Shown here one piece after another: positions 34,468-44,364 of a stretch of 64,000 bases of DNA. Position 1 is the stretch's first letter. Each line of letters begins with the position of its first letter. Both the position numbers and the translations under genes were made by a program. The stretch is from Ciceribacter sp. L1K22 (lineage in GTDB: Bacteria > Pseudomonadota > Alphaproteobacteria > Rhizobiales > Rhizobiaceae). The notes below the pieces were generated by a model. The model was not told the DNA's origin. It did not search any database and was given only the letters and a program-made list of their open reading frames with translations. The stretch lies in NCBI RefSeq assembly GCF_017599385.1, contig NZ_JAGFPK010000001.1:1479399-1543398 (forward strand). The letters are read 5' to 3'.

Positions 34468-35973
34468 TCAGGCGGCGCGGACGTTGCGCTGCTGTGAGGT
34501 GCTGCCGTTGCGGCGCCCGACCTTGAACCGCTGCACCAGGCCGATCAGATGTTCCGCCACGCCGCGCATGTTCTGCGTCGAGGCATTGGTCTCCTCAACC
34601 ATGGCGGCGTTGCGCTGGGTCATCTGGTCCATGCTGTTGATCGCCGAATTGATCTCGCGCACGCCGGTCGACTGCTCTTCCGACGCCGTCGCGATCGCCG
34701 CGATATGCTGGTTCACCGCCTCGACCTGGTCGCCGATCTTGCGAAGAGCTTCACCAGTCCTGTTGACCAGCGACACGCCGGTTGCCACGTCCTGAGAGGA
34801 TCGGTCGATCAACTGCTTGATTTCCTTGGCGGCACTTGCGGACCGCTGGGCAAGCTCCCGCACTTCCTGGGCGACCACGGCAAAGCCCTTGCCGGCTTCA
34901 CCCGCCCGCGCGGCCTCGACCCCGGCATTGAGCGCCAGAAGGTTGGTCTGGAACGAGATCTCGTCGATCACGCCGATGATCTGGGTGATCTTGCGCGAGG
35001 AGTCCTCGATCGCGTCCATCGCCTGCACGGCGTCCTCGACGATCTTGCGCGAACGCTGCGCTTCCTGCGCCGAGACGCTGACGGCGTCGCGGGCTTCCTT
35101 GCTGCGCTCAGCCGTCTGATGGGTGACGGTGGTGATTTGCTCAAGCGCGGCGGCGGTCTCTTCCAGTGCCGAGGCCTGCTGTTCCGTACGCTTCGCCATG
35201 TCGTCGGTCGCGCTCGACAGCTGCCGTGCTTCGCTGGCTGCCTGGTTCGCCTCGTGCACGATGTCGGCGAACGCGACGCCGAGCGCGGCAACCGCATTGT
35301 TGTAGTTCTGGCGCAACTGTTCGAACTTCGGCGACAACGGCACGTCGATCTCGGCCGTCAGATCACCCTGCGACAGGGCCGAAAGCGCCTGGTCGAGAGC
35401 TGCAAGGGCCTGCTCCTGCTCCGCCTCCAGCGCTTCGCGGGCGCGCTCCGCCTCGGCCCGCTGCTCGGCCTGGGCTTCCAGGTAGGTGGAGATCGAATAG
35501 TCCATGTCGAGCATGGCGGCCTTGACGATGACCGAGAGGTTTTCGCTGAGCCGCGTCGCCTGCTTGTCCTTCAGGAACCCCTTGAGCTCATCCTTGACGA
35601 TGGATTTGATCAGTTCCTCGACGATCAACGCGTAGCCGCCGATATACCAGCGGGGCTCCAGACCGAGTCTGGCATGGGTACGCCCGATGGTCGTGACGGC
35701 CTCGACATAGCTGTCGTCGATGCGGCCGGAGCCGAGCCGCTCCCAGTGGATTTCCTGCCGCTGCTTGGCGTGGCGGATATGCGCATCGCTGGAAAAGAAC
35801 CGCGCCGTCTGCGGATGACTCTTTGCCTTGTTGTAAAAGACGTCGAGGGCAGGCGAAATCGACTTGCGGACAAGCGGCGACAGGGCTTCCAGCTTCGCCC
35901 GCTGCTCGGGATCAAGGCCAAGGAAGTTCAGGCGGTCGTGAAGATCATGCGAAGTTTGCGACGGGCGGTTCAT
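34468..35973 (-). CDS. globin-coupled methyl-accepting chemoreceptor
   Basis: 501 residues from the ATG at 35973; a GTG three codons earlier is possible. N-terminal ~170 residues are a sensor globin: proximal His100 in GRTHARLGLEPRWYIGGY, Tyr47 in FYNKA. Coiled-coil/HAMP-like segment ~175-260 (EQRAEAERAREALEAEQEQA in part). MCP signalling domain follows, with hairpin tip IGVIDEISFQTNLLALNAG and EAARAGEAGKGFAVVAQEVR. No transmembrane segment, so it is cytoplasmic. Fits HemAT/rhizobial globin-coupled receptors, sensing O2 or heme ligands. No CheR-tether at the C-terminus. Monocistronic with a good terminator. Confidence 0.92.
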   Translation of the reverse strand: MNRPSQTSHDLHDRLNFLGLDPEQRAKLEALSPLVRKSISPALDVFYNKAKSHPQTARFFSSDAHIRHAKQRQEIHWERLGSGRIDDSYVEAVTTIGRTHARLGLEPRWYIGGYALIVEELIKSIVKDELKGFLKDKQATRLSENLSVIVKAAMLDMDYSISTYLEAQAEQRAEAERAREALEAEQEQALAALDQALSALSQGDLTAEIDVPLSPKFEQLRQNYNNAVAALGVAFADIVHEANQAASEARQLSSATDDMAKRTEQQASALEETAAALEQITTVTHQTAERSKEARDAVSVSAQEAQRSRKIVEDAVQAMDAIEDSSRKITQIIGVIDEISFQTNLLALNAGVEAARAGEAGKGFAVVAQEVRELAQRSASAAKEIKQLIDRSSQDVATGVSLVNRTGEALRKIGDQVEAVNQHIAAIATASEEQSTGVREINSAINSMDQMTQRNAAMVEETNASTQNMRGVAEHLIGLVQRFKVGRRNGSTSQQRNVRAA

Positions 35974-36221
35974 AAGCGGCACCAGAAATCGATAGCTGAA
36001 ATTGCACCGACATTAGCCCCGGATTTCGAAGGAGCGAGCCTCCGATCCGAACAGGGTTAATGCCTCGCCATCGATTAGGGTGCGACGTCCTAAGAAAGTG
36101 ATAAAGATCAAGCAGGCAACCAAAACGGCAGCCCGGCTGCGCCGAATCAGAACAGCCAGCTCAGAGCGACAGGCCGAGAACCGGACCGATGACCGCCGTC
36201 ACAATCAGAAGCTGCGCGTGA

Positions 36222-36803
36222 TCAACTGTCGGCGTCCGCCTGGGCCGTATCCACCGCCGCGCGAACGGGGCGGTCGCCGGGGTCTCGTCCGATTTCCGCC
36301 TTGAGACTCACGAGATCGATGAAGTGATCCGATTGGCGACGCAGGTCGTCGGCGATCATCGGTGGCTGCGTTGCCATCGTGGACACCACGGACACCTTGC
36401 GTCCGCGCCGTTGCAGCGCCTCGACCAGTGTGGTGAAATCGCCGTCTCCGGAGAAGATCACCAGATGATCGACAGTCTCGGACTGTTCCATGGCATCGAT
36501 CGCAAGTTCGATATCCATATTGCCCTTGACCTTGCGGCGTCCCATGGAATCCGTGAATTCCTTCGCCGGTTTGGTAATGACCTTGTAGCCGTTGTAGTCC
36601 AGCCAGTCGATGAGCGGACGGATCGAAGAATATTCCTGGTCCTCGATAAGCGCCGTATAATAGTATGCCCGAAGCAGATAGCCCCGCTTCTGGAACGCCT
36701 TGAGAAGTTTTCGGTAATCGATGTCGAAACCCAGCGACTTCGATGCAGCGTAAAGATTTGCGCCGTCGATGAAGAGGGCAACTTTTTCCCGTGGGTCGAA
36801 CAT
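36222..36803 (-). CDS. NYN domain protein (LabA/DUF88-type, PIN-like)
   Basis: 193 residues. LFIDGANLYAASKSLGF, GNMDIELAIDAME and FSGDGDFTTLVEALQRRGRKVSVV carry the acidic residues of a PIN/NYN nuclease (FIDGAN, KGNMD, SGDGDF). Family members are predicted RNases. Basic C-terminal tail. Divergent from rpoZ, with about 300 bases between. RNase activity is inferred from the motif only. Confidence 0.88.
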   Translation of the reverse strand: MFDPREKVALFIDGANLYAASKSLGFDIDYRKLLKAFQKRGYLLRAYYYTALIEDQEYSSIRPLIDWLDYNGYKVITKPAKEFTDSMGRRKVKGNMDIELAIDAMEQSETVDHLVIFSGDGDFTTLVEALQRRGRKVSVVSTMATQPPMIADDLRRQSDHFIDLVSLKAEIGRDPGDRPVRAAVDTAQADADS

Positions 36804-37104
36804 TATGCAAATTTCCTCATATTCATAAAACGAAAAACTAGGCGCAGGAACTGACCGATCAAGAGTGTCACTTACATGGGCAGCAGACCCTGGTAAATTA
36901 TGATTTCGTCATATACGAATGTGTTTAGGATAGGTTTTGGTTTATTCCAAGCACGCACAGGTTGTGATAGCGCTGAATTGGAGCAAAATTGAAACTTTCG
37001 CAGCACTAAAATTGGTACGTGACAGGAAAAACTTGAATTTGCTGCCCGTTGATTGTATCGGGCACGTTAATCCCCCACGAGAACGTGATTGCAAAGGACA
37101 GGCA
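36804..37104. other. NYN/rpoZ intergenic region
   Basis: 300 bases, AT-rich in its centre (TATGATTTCGTCATATACG near 36898), with no gene. Likely carries the divergent promoters. A non-conserved upstream extension of rpoZ is open here but is not coding-like. Confidence 0.5.
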
Positions 37105-37500
37105 ATGGCCCGTGTCACAGTTGAAGATTGCATCGACAAGGTAGACAACCGCTTCGAGCTCGTTTTGCTCGCCAGCCATCGCGCGCGGCAGATTTCGCAG
37201 GGTGCGCAGATCACCGTCGACCGCGACAACGACAAGAACCCTGTGGTGGCGCTTCGCGAGATCGCCGACGAAACGCTTTCGCCCGGCGACCTGAAGGAAG
37301 ACCTCATCCATTCGCTGCAGAAGCACGTCGAGGTCGACGAGCCGGAACAGGAAGCAAGCGCTGCTCTTGCAAGCACGCTCGCGACCAAGGAAGACGACGA
37401 GGATCTGCCGGAAACCCTCACCTTCGACCAGATGTCGGAAGAGGAGCTTCTGGCCGGCATCGAAGGTCTGGTGCCGCCGGAAAAGAGCGACGATTACTAA
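37105..37500 (+). CDS. rpoZ: RNA polymerase omega subunit
   Basis: 131 residues from ATG at 37105 ([20 protein letters not shown]), AAAGGACAGGCA upstream. The N-terminal 60 residues are the conserved omega fold ([29 protein letters not shown]); the tail is acidic and longer than in E. coli, common in rhizobia. Assembles RNA polymerase and carries a ppGpp contact. Followed 97 bases later by rel, the conserved order. Confidence 0.96.
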   Translation: MARVTVEDCIDKVDNRFELVLLASHRARQISQGAQITVDRDNDKNPVVALREIADETLSPGDLKEDLIHSLQKHVEVDEPEQEASAALASTLATKEDDEDLPETLTFDQMSEEELLAGIEGLVPPEKSDDY

Positions 37501-37596
37501 TCGTCAAGCTTTTGCGGCCTAGTCTGGCCGCAATGAGAGTTGATTGTGCGCCAATCCCTGCGGTTGGCGCGCTTTTCGTTTGAGGAGCTGTTCAGG

Positions 37597-39813
37597 ATGA
37601 TGCGGCAATACGAACTCGTGGAACGGGTTCAGAAATACAAGCCCGACGCCAACGAGGCGCTCCTGAACAAGGCCTACGTCTACGCCATGCAGAAGCATGG
37701 TCAGCAGAAACGAGCGAGCGGCGACCCCTATATCTCCCATCCGCTCGAAGTCGCCGCCATCCTCACCGACATGCATCTCGATGAATCGACCATCGCCGTC
37801 GCTCTTCTGCATGACACCATCGAGGATACGACCGCCACCCGCCAGGAAATCGACGAACTCTTCGGCGAGGACATTGGCCGGCTGGTGGAGGGCCTGACCA
37901 AGCTCAAGAAGCTCGATCTGGTGACCAAAAAAGCCAAGCAGGCGGAAAACCTGCGCAAGCTTCTGCTGGCGATTTCCGATGACGTGCGCGTTCTTCTCGT
38001 CAAGCTCGCCGATCGTCTGCACAACATGCGCACGCTGGAGCACATGCGCGACGACAAGCGCGCCCGTATCTCCGAGGAGACGATGGAAATCTATGCGCCG
38101 CTGGCCGGCCGCATGGGCATGCAGGACATGCGCGACGAACTGGAAGACCTTTCCTTCCGCTACATCAACGCCGAAGCCTATGAAACGGTCACCCGCCGGC
38201 TAGAGGAGTTGTCGCAGCGAAACGACGGACTGATCAAGAAGATCGAAGACGAGCTGCAGGATCTTCTGGTCGCCAATGGCCTTCTCGGCGCAACCGTCAA
38301 AGGACGGCAGAAGAAACCCTATTCGGTGTTCCGCAAGATGCAGTCGAAGTCGCTGTCGTTCGAGCAGCTCTCCGACGTCTATGGCTTCCGCATCGTTGTT
38401 GAGGACATTCCGTCCTGTTATCGGGCGCTCGGTATCGTGCACACGCGGTGGCGCGTCGTGCCCGGCAGGTTCAAGGACTATATCTCGACGCCGAAGCAGA
38501 ACGACTATCGTTCGATCCACACCACGATCGTCGGCCCCTCGCGCCAGCGCATCGAGCTTCAGATCCGCACGCGTCGCATGCACGAAATCGCCGAATACGG
38601 TATCGCGGCCCACGCGCTCTACAAGGACAAGGAAAGTGACGGCGATCTGCTGTCGCCGGAAAGCAATGCCTATTCCTGGCTGCGTCATACGATCGAGGCG
38701 CTGGCCGAGGGCGACAATCCGGAAGAGTTCCTGGAACACACCAAGCTCGAACTGTTCCAGGATCAGGTGTTCTGCTTCACGCCCAAGGGCAAGCTGATTG
38801 CCCTGCCGCGCGGCGCGACCCCGATCGATTTCGCCTACGCCGTCCACACCAATATCGGCGACACCACCGTCGGCGCCAAGATCAACGGTTCGATCATGCC
38901 GCTCGTCACGCGCCTGTCGAACGGCGACGAAGTCGAGATCATCCGTTCCGGCGTCCAGGTGCCGCCGGCCGCATGGGAAGAGATTGTGGTCACCGGCAAG
39001 GCTCGCGCCGCGATCCGCCGCGCAACGCGCATGGCGATCCGCAAGCAGTATGCCGGTCTCGGCCACCGCATCCTGGAACGGACCTTCGAGCGCGCCGGCA
39101 AGATATTCTCGAAGGACACGCTGAAACCTGTGCTGCATCGGCTGGGCCAGCGCGACGTCGAGGATGCGATCGCCTCTGTCGGTCGCGGCGAAACCTCCTC
39201 TCTCGACGTGTTGCGGGCGGTTTATCCTGACTATCAGGACGAACGGGTGACTGTTAAGCCGGCGGCAGACGATGGCTGGTTCAACATGCCGAGCGCGACC
39301 GGCATGATGTTCAAACTGCCGGGCAAGGCAAAAGGCGGAGAGGGCAAGGATGGCGAGGCCCCTGAGCCGCTGCCGATCCGCGGCCTGTCGGGCAATGTCG
39401 AGGTCCACTTCGCACCGGCCGGCGCGGTTCCGGGCGATCGCATCGTCGGCATCCTCGAGGACGGCAAGGGCATCACCATCTACCCGATCCAGGCTGCGAT
39501 GCTGCAGCGATACTATGACGAGCCGGATCGCTGGATCGACGTGCGCTGGGATCTCGACGAGGCCAACAAGTCCCGCTTCGTCGCGCGGCTGATGCTCAAT
39601 GCCATCAACGAGCCGGGAACGCTCGCAACCGTGGCACAGACAATTGCCGGCCTCGACATCAATATCCGCACGCTCAGCATGGTGGGCGTCGCCACGGACT
39701 TTACCGAGATGGCGATCGATGTCGAAGTCTGGGATCTACGTCAGCTGAATCAGTTGCTGGCGCAGCTGAAGGATCTGGAGTGCATCTCGACGGCGAAGCG
39801 CGTCTACGACTGA
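37597..39813 (+). CDS. rel: bifunctional (p)ppGpp synthetase/hydrolase
   Basis: 738 residues. HD hydrolase domain (HPLEVAAILTDM, ALLHDTIEDT, with His-Asp), synthetase domain ~240-370 (YGFRIVVEDIPSCYRAL, GRFKDYISTPKQNDYRSIHT, EIQ-type IELQIRTRRMHEIAEYG), TGS (VFCFTPKGKLIALPRGATP), and C-terminal helical/ACT (NINIRTLSMVG-like). Both catalytic sites look intact, so it is the single Rel-type enzyme expected in rhizobia (often called relA or spoT). The start ATG-ATG at 37597/37600 has GAGGAG upstream; the frame open to 37540 is less likely. Confidence 0.95.
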   Translation: MMRQYELVERVQKYKPDANEALLNKAYVYAMQKHGQQKRASGDPYISHPLEVAAILTDMHLDESTIAVALLHDTIEDTTATRQEIDELFGEDIGRLVEGLTKLKKLDLVTKKAKQAENLRKLLLAISDDVRVLLVKLADRLHNMRTLEHMRDDKRARISEETMEIYAPLAGRMGMQDMRDELEDLSFRYINAEAYETVTRRLEELSQRNDGLIKKIEDELQDLLVANGLLGATVKGRQKKPYSVFRKMQSKSLSFEQLSDVYGFRIVVEDIPSCYRALGIVHTRWRVVPGRFKDYISTPKQNDYRSIHTTIVGPSRQRIELQIRTRRMHEIAEYGIAAHALYKDKESDGDLLSPESNAYSWLRHTIEALAEGDNPEEFLEHTKLELFQDQVFCFTPKGKLIALPRGATPIDFAYAVHTNIGDTTVGAKINGSIMPLVTRLSNGDEVEIIRSGVQVPPAAWEEIVVTGKARAAIRRATRMAIRKQYAGLGHRILERTFERAGKIFSKDTLKPVLHRLGQRDVEDAIASVGRGETSSLDVLRAVYPDYQDERVTVKPAADDGWFNMPSATGMMFKLPGKAKGGEGKDGEAPEPLPIRGLSGNVEVHFAPAGAVPGDRIVGILEDGKGITIYPIQAAMLQRYYDEPDRWIDVRWDLDEANKSRFVARLMLNAINEPGTLATVAQTIAGLDINIRTLSMVGVATDFTEMAIDVEVWDLRQLNQLLAQLKDLECISTAKRVYD

Positions 39814-39885
39814 GCGGGCGCGCAACTGGACGATTCCGCCTGCAAATAGTGATATGGTCTCCGCACAGAAATCTCGGAGACTACC

Positions 39886-40440
39886 ATGCGCCGCATGATC
39901 ATGATTGGCGTCTTTACAGCGGCATCCTGTGCCGGTCTTTCCGCCGGGGAGGGTGACGAGAACCTCCTTTACGGGCGATCGCTCGGCGTGGATGAGATCG
40001 CGTCCGCCTGTTTTTCGCGGAACTACGACCCTGCTCATCTCCGGGCGCATCCGGACCAGAATGTCACGAACGTAAAAATGCTCGCCTACCGACCCGTGTG
40101 GGAGCACGGGGTCAGCGTCGTCAACCTGGAGTTCCGGTTCCGCGGGGTGGTCGAGCCGGTGCGTCTACCAGGAGAATGCCGATCTGCAGGAAGAGGGGCG
40201 GCCGCGCTTGAGTGTGGTATCGAGTGCGACGGTGGCCGGTTCGCGGTCATGCGGGGAGCGCAAGGTTCGCTGCTCCTCGATGTACCCGAAGGTTTGTCAC
40301 TCTGCGATAGCGAAGAGGCACTGGATTCCGTTCCATCCTTCGGTCTCGACGACAAGCGTTTCCGGTTGAGCCCGGTGGCGGCTCCGGATTGCTCGGAACT
40401 GGTCTTCGATGACGAGCTTCGTGATGTTCTGACCAAGTGA
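39886..40440 (+). CDS. exported hypothetical protein
   Basis: 184 residues. MRRMIMIGVFTAASCAGLSAGEG is a short signal peptide-like N-terminus (a Cys at 15 does not form a proper lipobox). Cys-rich mature part (ACFS, GECRS, CGIECDGG, LCD, DCSE). No family recognised. The N-terminal half contains repeated strands typical of a small periplasmic beta protein. Between rel and a DUF3563 gene; independent transcript probable. Confidence 0.6.
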   Translation: MRRMIMIGVFTAASCAGLSAGEGDENLLYGRSLGVDEIASACFSRNYDPAHLRAHPDQNVTNVKMLAYRPVWEHGVSVVNLEFRFRGVVEPVRLPGECRSAGRGAAALECGIECDGGRFAVMRGAQGSLLLDVPEGLSLCDSEEALDSVPSFGLDDKRFRLSPVAAPDCSELVFDDELRDVLTK

Positions 40441-40602
40441 GCGCTACCCGCCGCACTCTGTGCATTCAAAACAGGCAAATTTGATCTGAATCACTGAGAG
40501 CATTGCGTTTTGCGCATAGCTGCGATCATGCTCTGTCTCTGGTTGTTTGTGCGTCGCACAATTATATTCAACACAACCAGAGAGAAAGAAAGAGAGACGA
40601 AA

Positions 40603-40749
40603 ATGTTCGAGCCCATCAGAAAGATCGCCCGCGCCCTCCGTGCCCCAAGCCGCGCCGAACGCGAAATGGCCTACCTCAATGACGCCCGCGACTGCGTGGA
40701 CCTGGAGTACCGCCAGCGCCAGATCGATCGCGGCCTGTTCCGCGGCTGA
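40603..40749 (+). CDS. DUF3563-type small protein
   Basis: 48 residues from ATG at 40603 (MFEPIRKIARALR), preceded by purine-rich AGAGAGACGAAA. Amphipathic helix then MAYLNDARDCVDLEYRQRQI(DRG), the DUF3563 signature (YL..A.D..DLE.R.R.LDRG). Function of the family unknown. The longer frame starting at 40510 has a poor start. Confidence 0.75.
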   Translation: MFEPIRKIARALRAPSRAEREMAYLNDARDCVDLEYRQRQIDRGLFRG

Positions 40750-40853
40750 GTCAGGACCGGTTTCAAGGCGGGTTGCGCAAAAAGCAGCCTTGTCGTGTGT
40801 CGGCGACCTCTTGGCCCTTGTCAGGGGCGAAAACGATCCACTACATGTGACGC

Positions 40854-41411
40854 ATGCCGTTTCGTCGCAGGACACCAGCCCGGTTTAAAGACAGATTGCG
40901 TGGCCTGATCTGGCCGCGCGGTGGACTGGCGAGAGTATTCCGCTACTTCAAGATTCGCATCGTGCGCCTCACGGCGTCGCCGCATGCAATCGCCGCCGGT
41001 GTCGCAGCCGGCATCATGGCGTCCTGGACGCCCTTCATTGGCTTTCATTTCCTCCTTGCGTTCGCAATCGCTTTTCTGCTCGCCGGTAACATGGTCGCCG
41101 CAGCACTTGGCACCGCTTTCGGCAATCCGCTGACCTTTCCGTTCATCTGGGCCGCGACCTGGGAAATCGGCAATCGCATCCTGGGCGAGACCGCCAGGCG
41201 GGGAGGTCGACATCTGGATCTGGCCCGCCTGCTGGAACACGCCGACCTGAAACAGGTATGGGACCCCGTGTTGAAGCCGATGCTGATCGGCTCCATTCCT
41301 CCGGCATTGCTGAGCGGGCTCGCCATCTATCTTCTTCTGTTTCTTGTCGTTAGAAACGGCCAGGCGAGACGCCGGCGACAGTTGGCCGCAGGCCGGTCAA
41401 AAAGCGCTTAG
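40854..41411 (+). CDS. DUF2062 membrane protein
   Basis: 185 residues. Basic N-terminus, then a DUF2062 core: [20 protein letters not shown] and [20 protein letters not shown], and [18 protein letters not shown]. Three to four membrane helices (one near 150-172). Function unknown; inner membrane. Immediately upstream of acpS, 28 bases to the acpS start, so cotranscription is likely. Confidence 0.86.
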   Translation: MPFRRRTPARFKDRLRGLIWPRGGLARVFRYFKIRIVRLTASPHAIAAGVAAGIMASWTPFIGFHFLLAFAIAFLLAGNMVAAALGTAFGNPLTFPFIWAATWEIGNRILGETARRGGRHLDLARLLEHADLKQVWDPVLKPMLIGSIPPALLSGLAIYLLLFLVVRNGQARRRRQLAAGRSKSA

Positions 41412-41439
41412 AGCTCGGCGGCCGCAAAGGAGACAGCTT

Positions 41440-41844
41440 TTGATCATCGGCATCGGCAGTGACCTGATCGACATCACCCGGATCGAGAAGTCGATCGAGC
41501 GCTTTGGCGAGCGCTTCGTCCAGCGATGCTTCACCGACGTCGAGCAGGCGAAATCCGATCGCCGCGCCAATCGGGCGGCCTCATACGCCAAGCGGTTTGC
41601 AGCGAAGGAGGCTTGCTCAAAGGCGCTCGGCACCGGGATATCGGAAGGTGTCTTCTGGAAGGACATGGGCGTGATCAATCTCCCGGGTGGCAAGCCGACG
41701 ATGAAGCTGACCGGTGGAGCCGGCGAGCGTCTTCTCGCTCTTATGCCTTCAGGCCACGAACCGGTTATCCATCTCACCATCACCGACGAATACCCCTACG
41801 CGCAGGCTTTCGTGATCATCGAAGCCCGACCGGTCCCTGGCTGA
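41440..41844 (+). CDS. acpS: holo-ACP synthase
   Basis: 134 residues if started at the TTG at 41440 ([16 protein letters not shown]), which has AAAGGAGACAGCTT upstream; the frame open to 41344 overlaps DUF2062. Mg-binding Asp in [11 protein letters not shown] and Glu in [15 protein letters not shown]. Transfers 4'-phosphopantetheine from CoA to ACP. First gene of the acpS-lepB-rnc-era block. Confidence 0.93.
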   Translation: MIIGIGSDLIDITRIEKSIERFGERFVQRCFTDVEQAKSDRRANRAASYAKRFAAKEACSKALGTGISEGVFWKDMGVINLPGGKPTMKLTGGAGERLLALMPSGHEPVIHLTITDEYPYAQAFVIIEARPVPG

Positions 41845-41930
41845 TCCATGGTTTTGCTTGCCTAAGCCGTTGCTCGCGGACTGCGAAGCGACTAGGAAGG
41901 TCGGGAATTGCAGGAAAAGGAAAATAAGGC

Positions 41931-42674
41931 GTGACCGATACAGCGGAAAAGAAGCAGAGCGCGCTCTGGGAAAACATCAAGGTGATCATCCAGGCGCTGT
42001 TGCTCGCCGTGGTCATCCGCACCGTGTTCTTCCAGCCCTTTACCATTCCCTCGGGCTCCATGATGCCGACGCTGCTCGTTGGCGACTACATCTTCGTGAA
42101 TAAGTTCTCCTACGGCTATTCGAAGTATTCGCTGCCGCTGTCGCCGAACCTGTTTTCGGGCCGTATTTTCGGTAGCGAACCGGAGCGGGGCGACATCGTG
42201 GTGTTCCGCTTCCCGCCGAACCCCGACATCGACTATATCAAGCGCGTAATAGGCCTGCCTGGTGACCGCATACAGGTGATCGATGGCGTGCTGAACGTGA
42301 ACGGCCAGCCAGTGCCCAAGCAGCCTGACGGCACCTTCACGTCCGACTATCGCCTCGATCCCGGTTCCGACGTTCCGGTCTTCCGCGAGACGCTCGACAA
42401 TGGCGTCACCTATGACACGCTCGACCAGTCGCCGAACTCCCGCGGCGACAACACCCGCGAGTTCATCGTGCCGGAAGGCCACTATTTCATGATGGGCGAC
42501 AACCGCGACAATTCGCTCGACAGCCGTTTCGATGTCGGTTTCGTGCCCGCCGAAAATCTCGTGGGCAAGGCATCCGTCATCTTCTTCTCGCTCGGCAACG
42601 ACACGTCGTTCCGCGAGGTCTGGAAGTGGCCGACGAATATGCGCTGGGATAGGCTGTTCAAGAGCGTCGAATGA
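41931..42674 (+). CDS. lepB: signal peptidase I
   Basis: 247 residues from GTG at 41931. One N-terminal membrane segment (VIIQALLLAVVIRTVFFQPF), catalytic Ser in PSGSMMPTLLVGD, general-base Lys in DYIKRVIGLPGD, and GDNRDNSLDSR. All S26 boxes present. Cleaves Sec and Tat signal peptides at the periplasmic face. Overlaps rnc by four bases (ATGA). Confidence 0.95.
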   Translation: MTDTAEKKQSALWENIKVIIQALLLAVVIRTVFFQPFTIPSGSMMPTLLVGDYIFVNKFSYGYSKYSLPLSPNLFSGRIFGSEPERGDIVVFRFPPNPDIDYIKRVIGLPGDRIQVIDGVLNVNGQPVPKQPDGTFTSDYRLDPGSDVPVFRETLDNGVTYDTLDQSPNSRGDNTREFIVPEGHYFMMGDNRDNSLDSRFDVGFVPAENLVGKASVIFFSLGNDTSFREVWKWPTNMRWDRLFKSVE

Positions 42675-43384
42675 GCAAGAAGAATGTGGCAGCGGAGATG
42701 AGGGAGCGTGCCGAGAGCACGCTCGGCCACGTCTTCGCCGATAAGTCCCGGCTCGACCGGGCCTTGACCCATTCGAGCGCCCGTCCGCAGAAGGGCAGCG
42801 ACTATGAGCGGCTTGAGTTTCTTGGCGATCGCGTGCTTGGCCTCTGCGTCGCGGAACTTCTGTTCAGCACCTTCCGCAACGCCACCGAGGGAGAGCTCTC
42901 CGTTCGCTTCAACCAGCTCGTCAGCGCTGAAACCTGCGCTGCCATCGCCGACGAACTGGAACTGCACCGCTTCATCCGCACCGGCTCGGATGTGAAGAAA
43001 CTGACCGGCAAGGCCATGCTGAACGTTCGCGCCGACGTCGTCGAAAGCCTGATCGCGGCGATCTATCTCGACGCCGGGCTGGAAGCGGCACGCGCCTTCA
43101 TCGTCAGGCACTGGTCCTCAAGGGCCACGCGAGAAGATGGCGCGCGGCGGGACGCCAAGACCGAATTACAGGAATGGGCGCACGCGAAATTTGCGACGAC
43201 GCCGAACTACCGGGTTGATGACCGCAGCGGACCGGATCATGATCCGCGCTTCACGGTGACGGTCGAGATACCCGGACTGCCGCCCGAAACCGGTGTGGAC
43301 CGCTCCAAGCGGGCCGCCGAACAGGTGGCGGCGACGAGACTGCTGGAGCGCGAAGGCGTCTGGCAGACATCCCCCGCAGATTGA
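42671..43384 (+). CDS. rnc: ribonuclease III
   Basis: 237 residues, starts in the lepB stop. Signature ERLEFLGDRVLGLCVAELL, acidic Asp/Glu pairs (Glu in NVRADVVESLIAAIYLD) for two metals, C-terminal dsRNA-binding domain (~160-230). Processes rRNA and mRNA dsRNA. era follows after 11 bases. Confidence 0.95.
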   Translation: MSKKNVAAEMRERAESTLGHVFADKSRLDRALTHSSARPQKGSDYERLEFLGDRVLGLCVAELLFSTFRNATEGELSVRFNQLVSAETCAAIADELELHRFIRTGSDVKKLTGKAMLNVRADVVESLIAAIYLDAGLEAARAFIVRHWSSRATREDGARRDAKTELQEWAHAKFATTPNYRVDDRSGPDHDPRFTVTVEIPGLPPETGVDRSKRAAEQVAATRLLEREGVWQTSPAD

Positions 43385-43395
43385 TTGGACCGAGA

Positions 43396-44358
43396 ATGAG
43401 CGACCACGACGAATTTCCTGCCGAAGGCGAAGAGGCCTCCGGCGCCACCGAGACCCGTTCCGGCCCGACCCGATCCGGCTTCGTCGCGTTGATCGGTCCG
43501 ACGAATGCGGGCAAGTCGACGCTGGTCAATCGTTTCGTCGGCGCCAAGGTCTCGATCGTCAGCCACAAGGTGCAGACGACGCGGGCTGTCATGCGCGGCA
43601 TCGCTATCCACGACAATGCGCAGATCGTTTTCATGGACACCCCCGGCATCTTCAAGCCGCGCCGCCGGCTCGATCGCGCCATGGTCACGTCGGCCTGGGG
43701 CGGTGCGAAGGACGCCGACCTGATCCTGCTCCTGATCGACAGCGAACGTGGCCTGCGCGGCGATGCGGAGGCGATCCTGGAGGGGCTGAAGGAGGTCCAC
43801 CAGCCCAAGATCCTCGTTCTCAACAAGATCGACCAGGTCAATCGCGAGCAACTGCTGAAGCTGGCTTCCGCAGCCAACGAGGCAGTCAAGTTCGAGCGCA
43901 CCTTCATGATCTCGGCGACCACCGGGTCGGGGTGTGAGGACGTCATGGATTATCTGGCCGAGACCCTGCCCGAGGGGCCGTGGTATTATCCGGAAGACCA
44001 GATCTCCGACCTGCCGATGCGCCAGCTCGCCGCCGAGATCACCCGCGAAAAGCTGTTTCTCCGGCTGCACCAGGAACTTCCCTATTCTTCGCATGTCGAG
44101 ACGGAGAAGTGGGAGGAGCGCAAGGACGGGTCAGTTCGTATCGAGCAGGTGATCTACGTCGAGCGCGACAGCCAGAAGAAGATCGTGCTCGGCAAGGGCG
44201 GTGATGCAATCAAGTCGATCTCGACCGCCTCTCGCAAGGAACTCTCGGAGATCCTGGAGCAGCCCGTCCACCTGTTCCTGTTCGTCAAGGTTCGCGAGAA
44301 CTGGGGTGACGATCCGGAGCGCTTCCGGGAAATGGGGCTCGAATTCCCCAAGGGATGA
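43396..44358 (+). CDS. era: GTPase Era
   Basis: 320 residues from ATG at 43396; a TTG overlapping rnc stop (43381) would add 5 residues. N-terminal acidic extension of ~30, then G1 GPTNAGKST, G3 DTPG, G4 NKID, G5 SATTG, and C-terminal KH domain with VIYVERDSQKKIVLGKGGD. Binds 16S rRNA 3' end during small-subunit assembly. Longer N-terminus than E. coli. Followed on the other strand by the AbrB transporter. Confidence 0.95.
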   Translation: MSDHDEFPAEGEEASGATETRSGPTRSGFVALIGPTNAGKSTLVNRFVGAKVSIVSHKVQTTRAVMRGIAIHDNAQIVFMDTPGIFKPRRRLDRAMVTSAWGGAKDADLILLLIDSERGLRGDAEAILEGLKEVHQPKILVLNKIDQVNREQLLKLASAANEAVKFERTFMISATTGSGCEDVMDYLAETLPEGPWYYPEDQISDLPMRQLAAEITREKLFLRLHQELPYSSHVETEKWEERKDGSVRIEQVIYVERDSQKKIVLGKGGDAIKSISTASRKELSEILEQPVHLFLFVKVRENWGDDPERFREMGLEFPKG

Positions 44359-44364
44359 TCTCCC

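Noticed and set aside
34549..36060. 503-codon plus-strand frame over the chemoreceptor
   Set aside because: Antisense shadow; no start signal, sequence is low-complexity.
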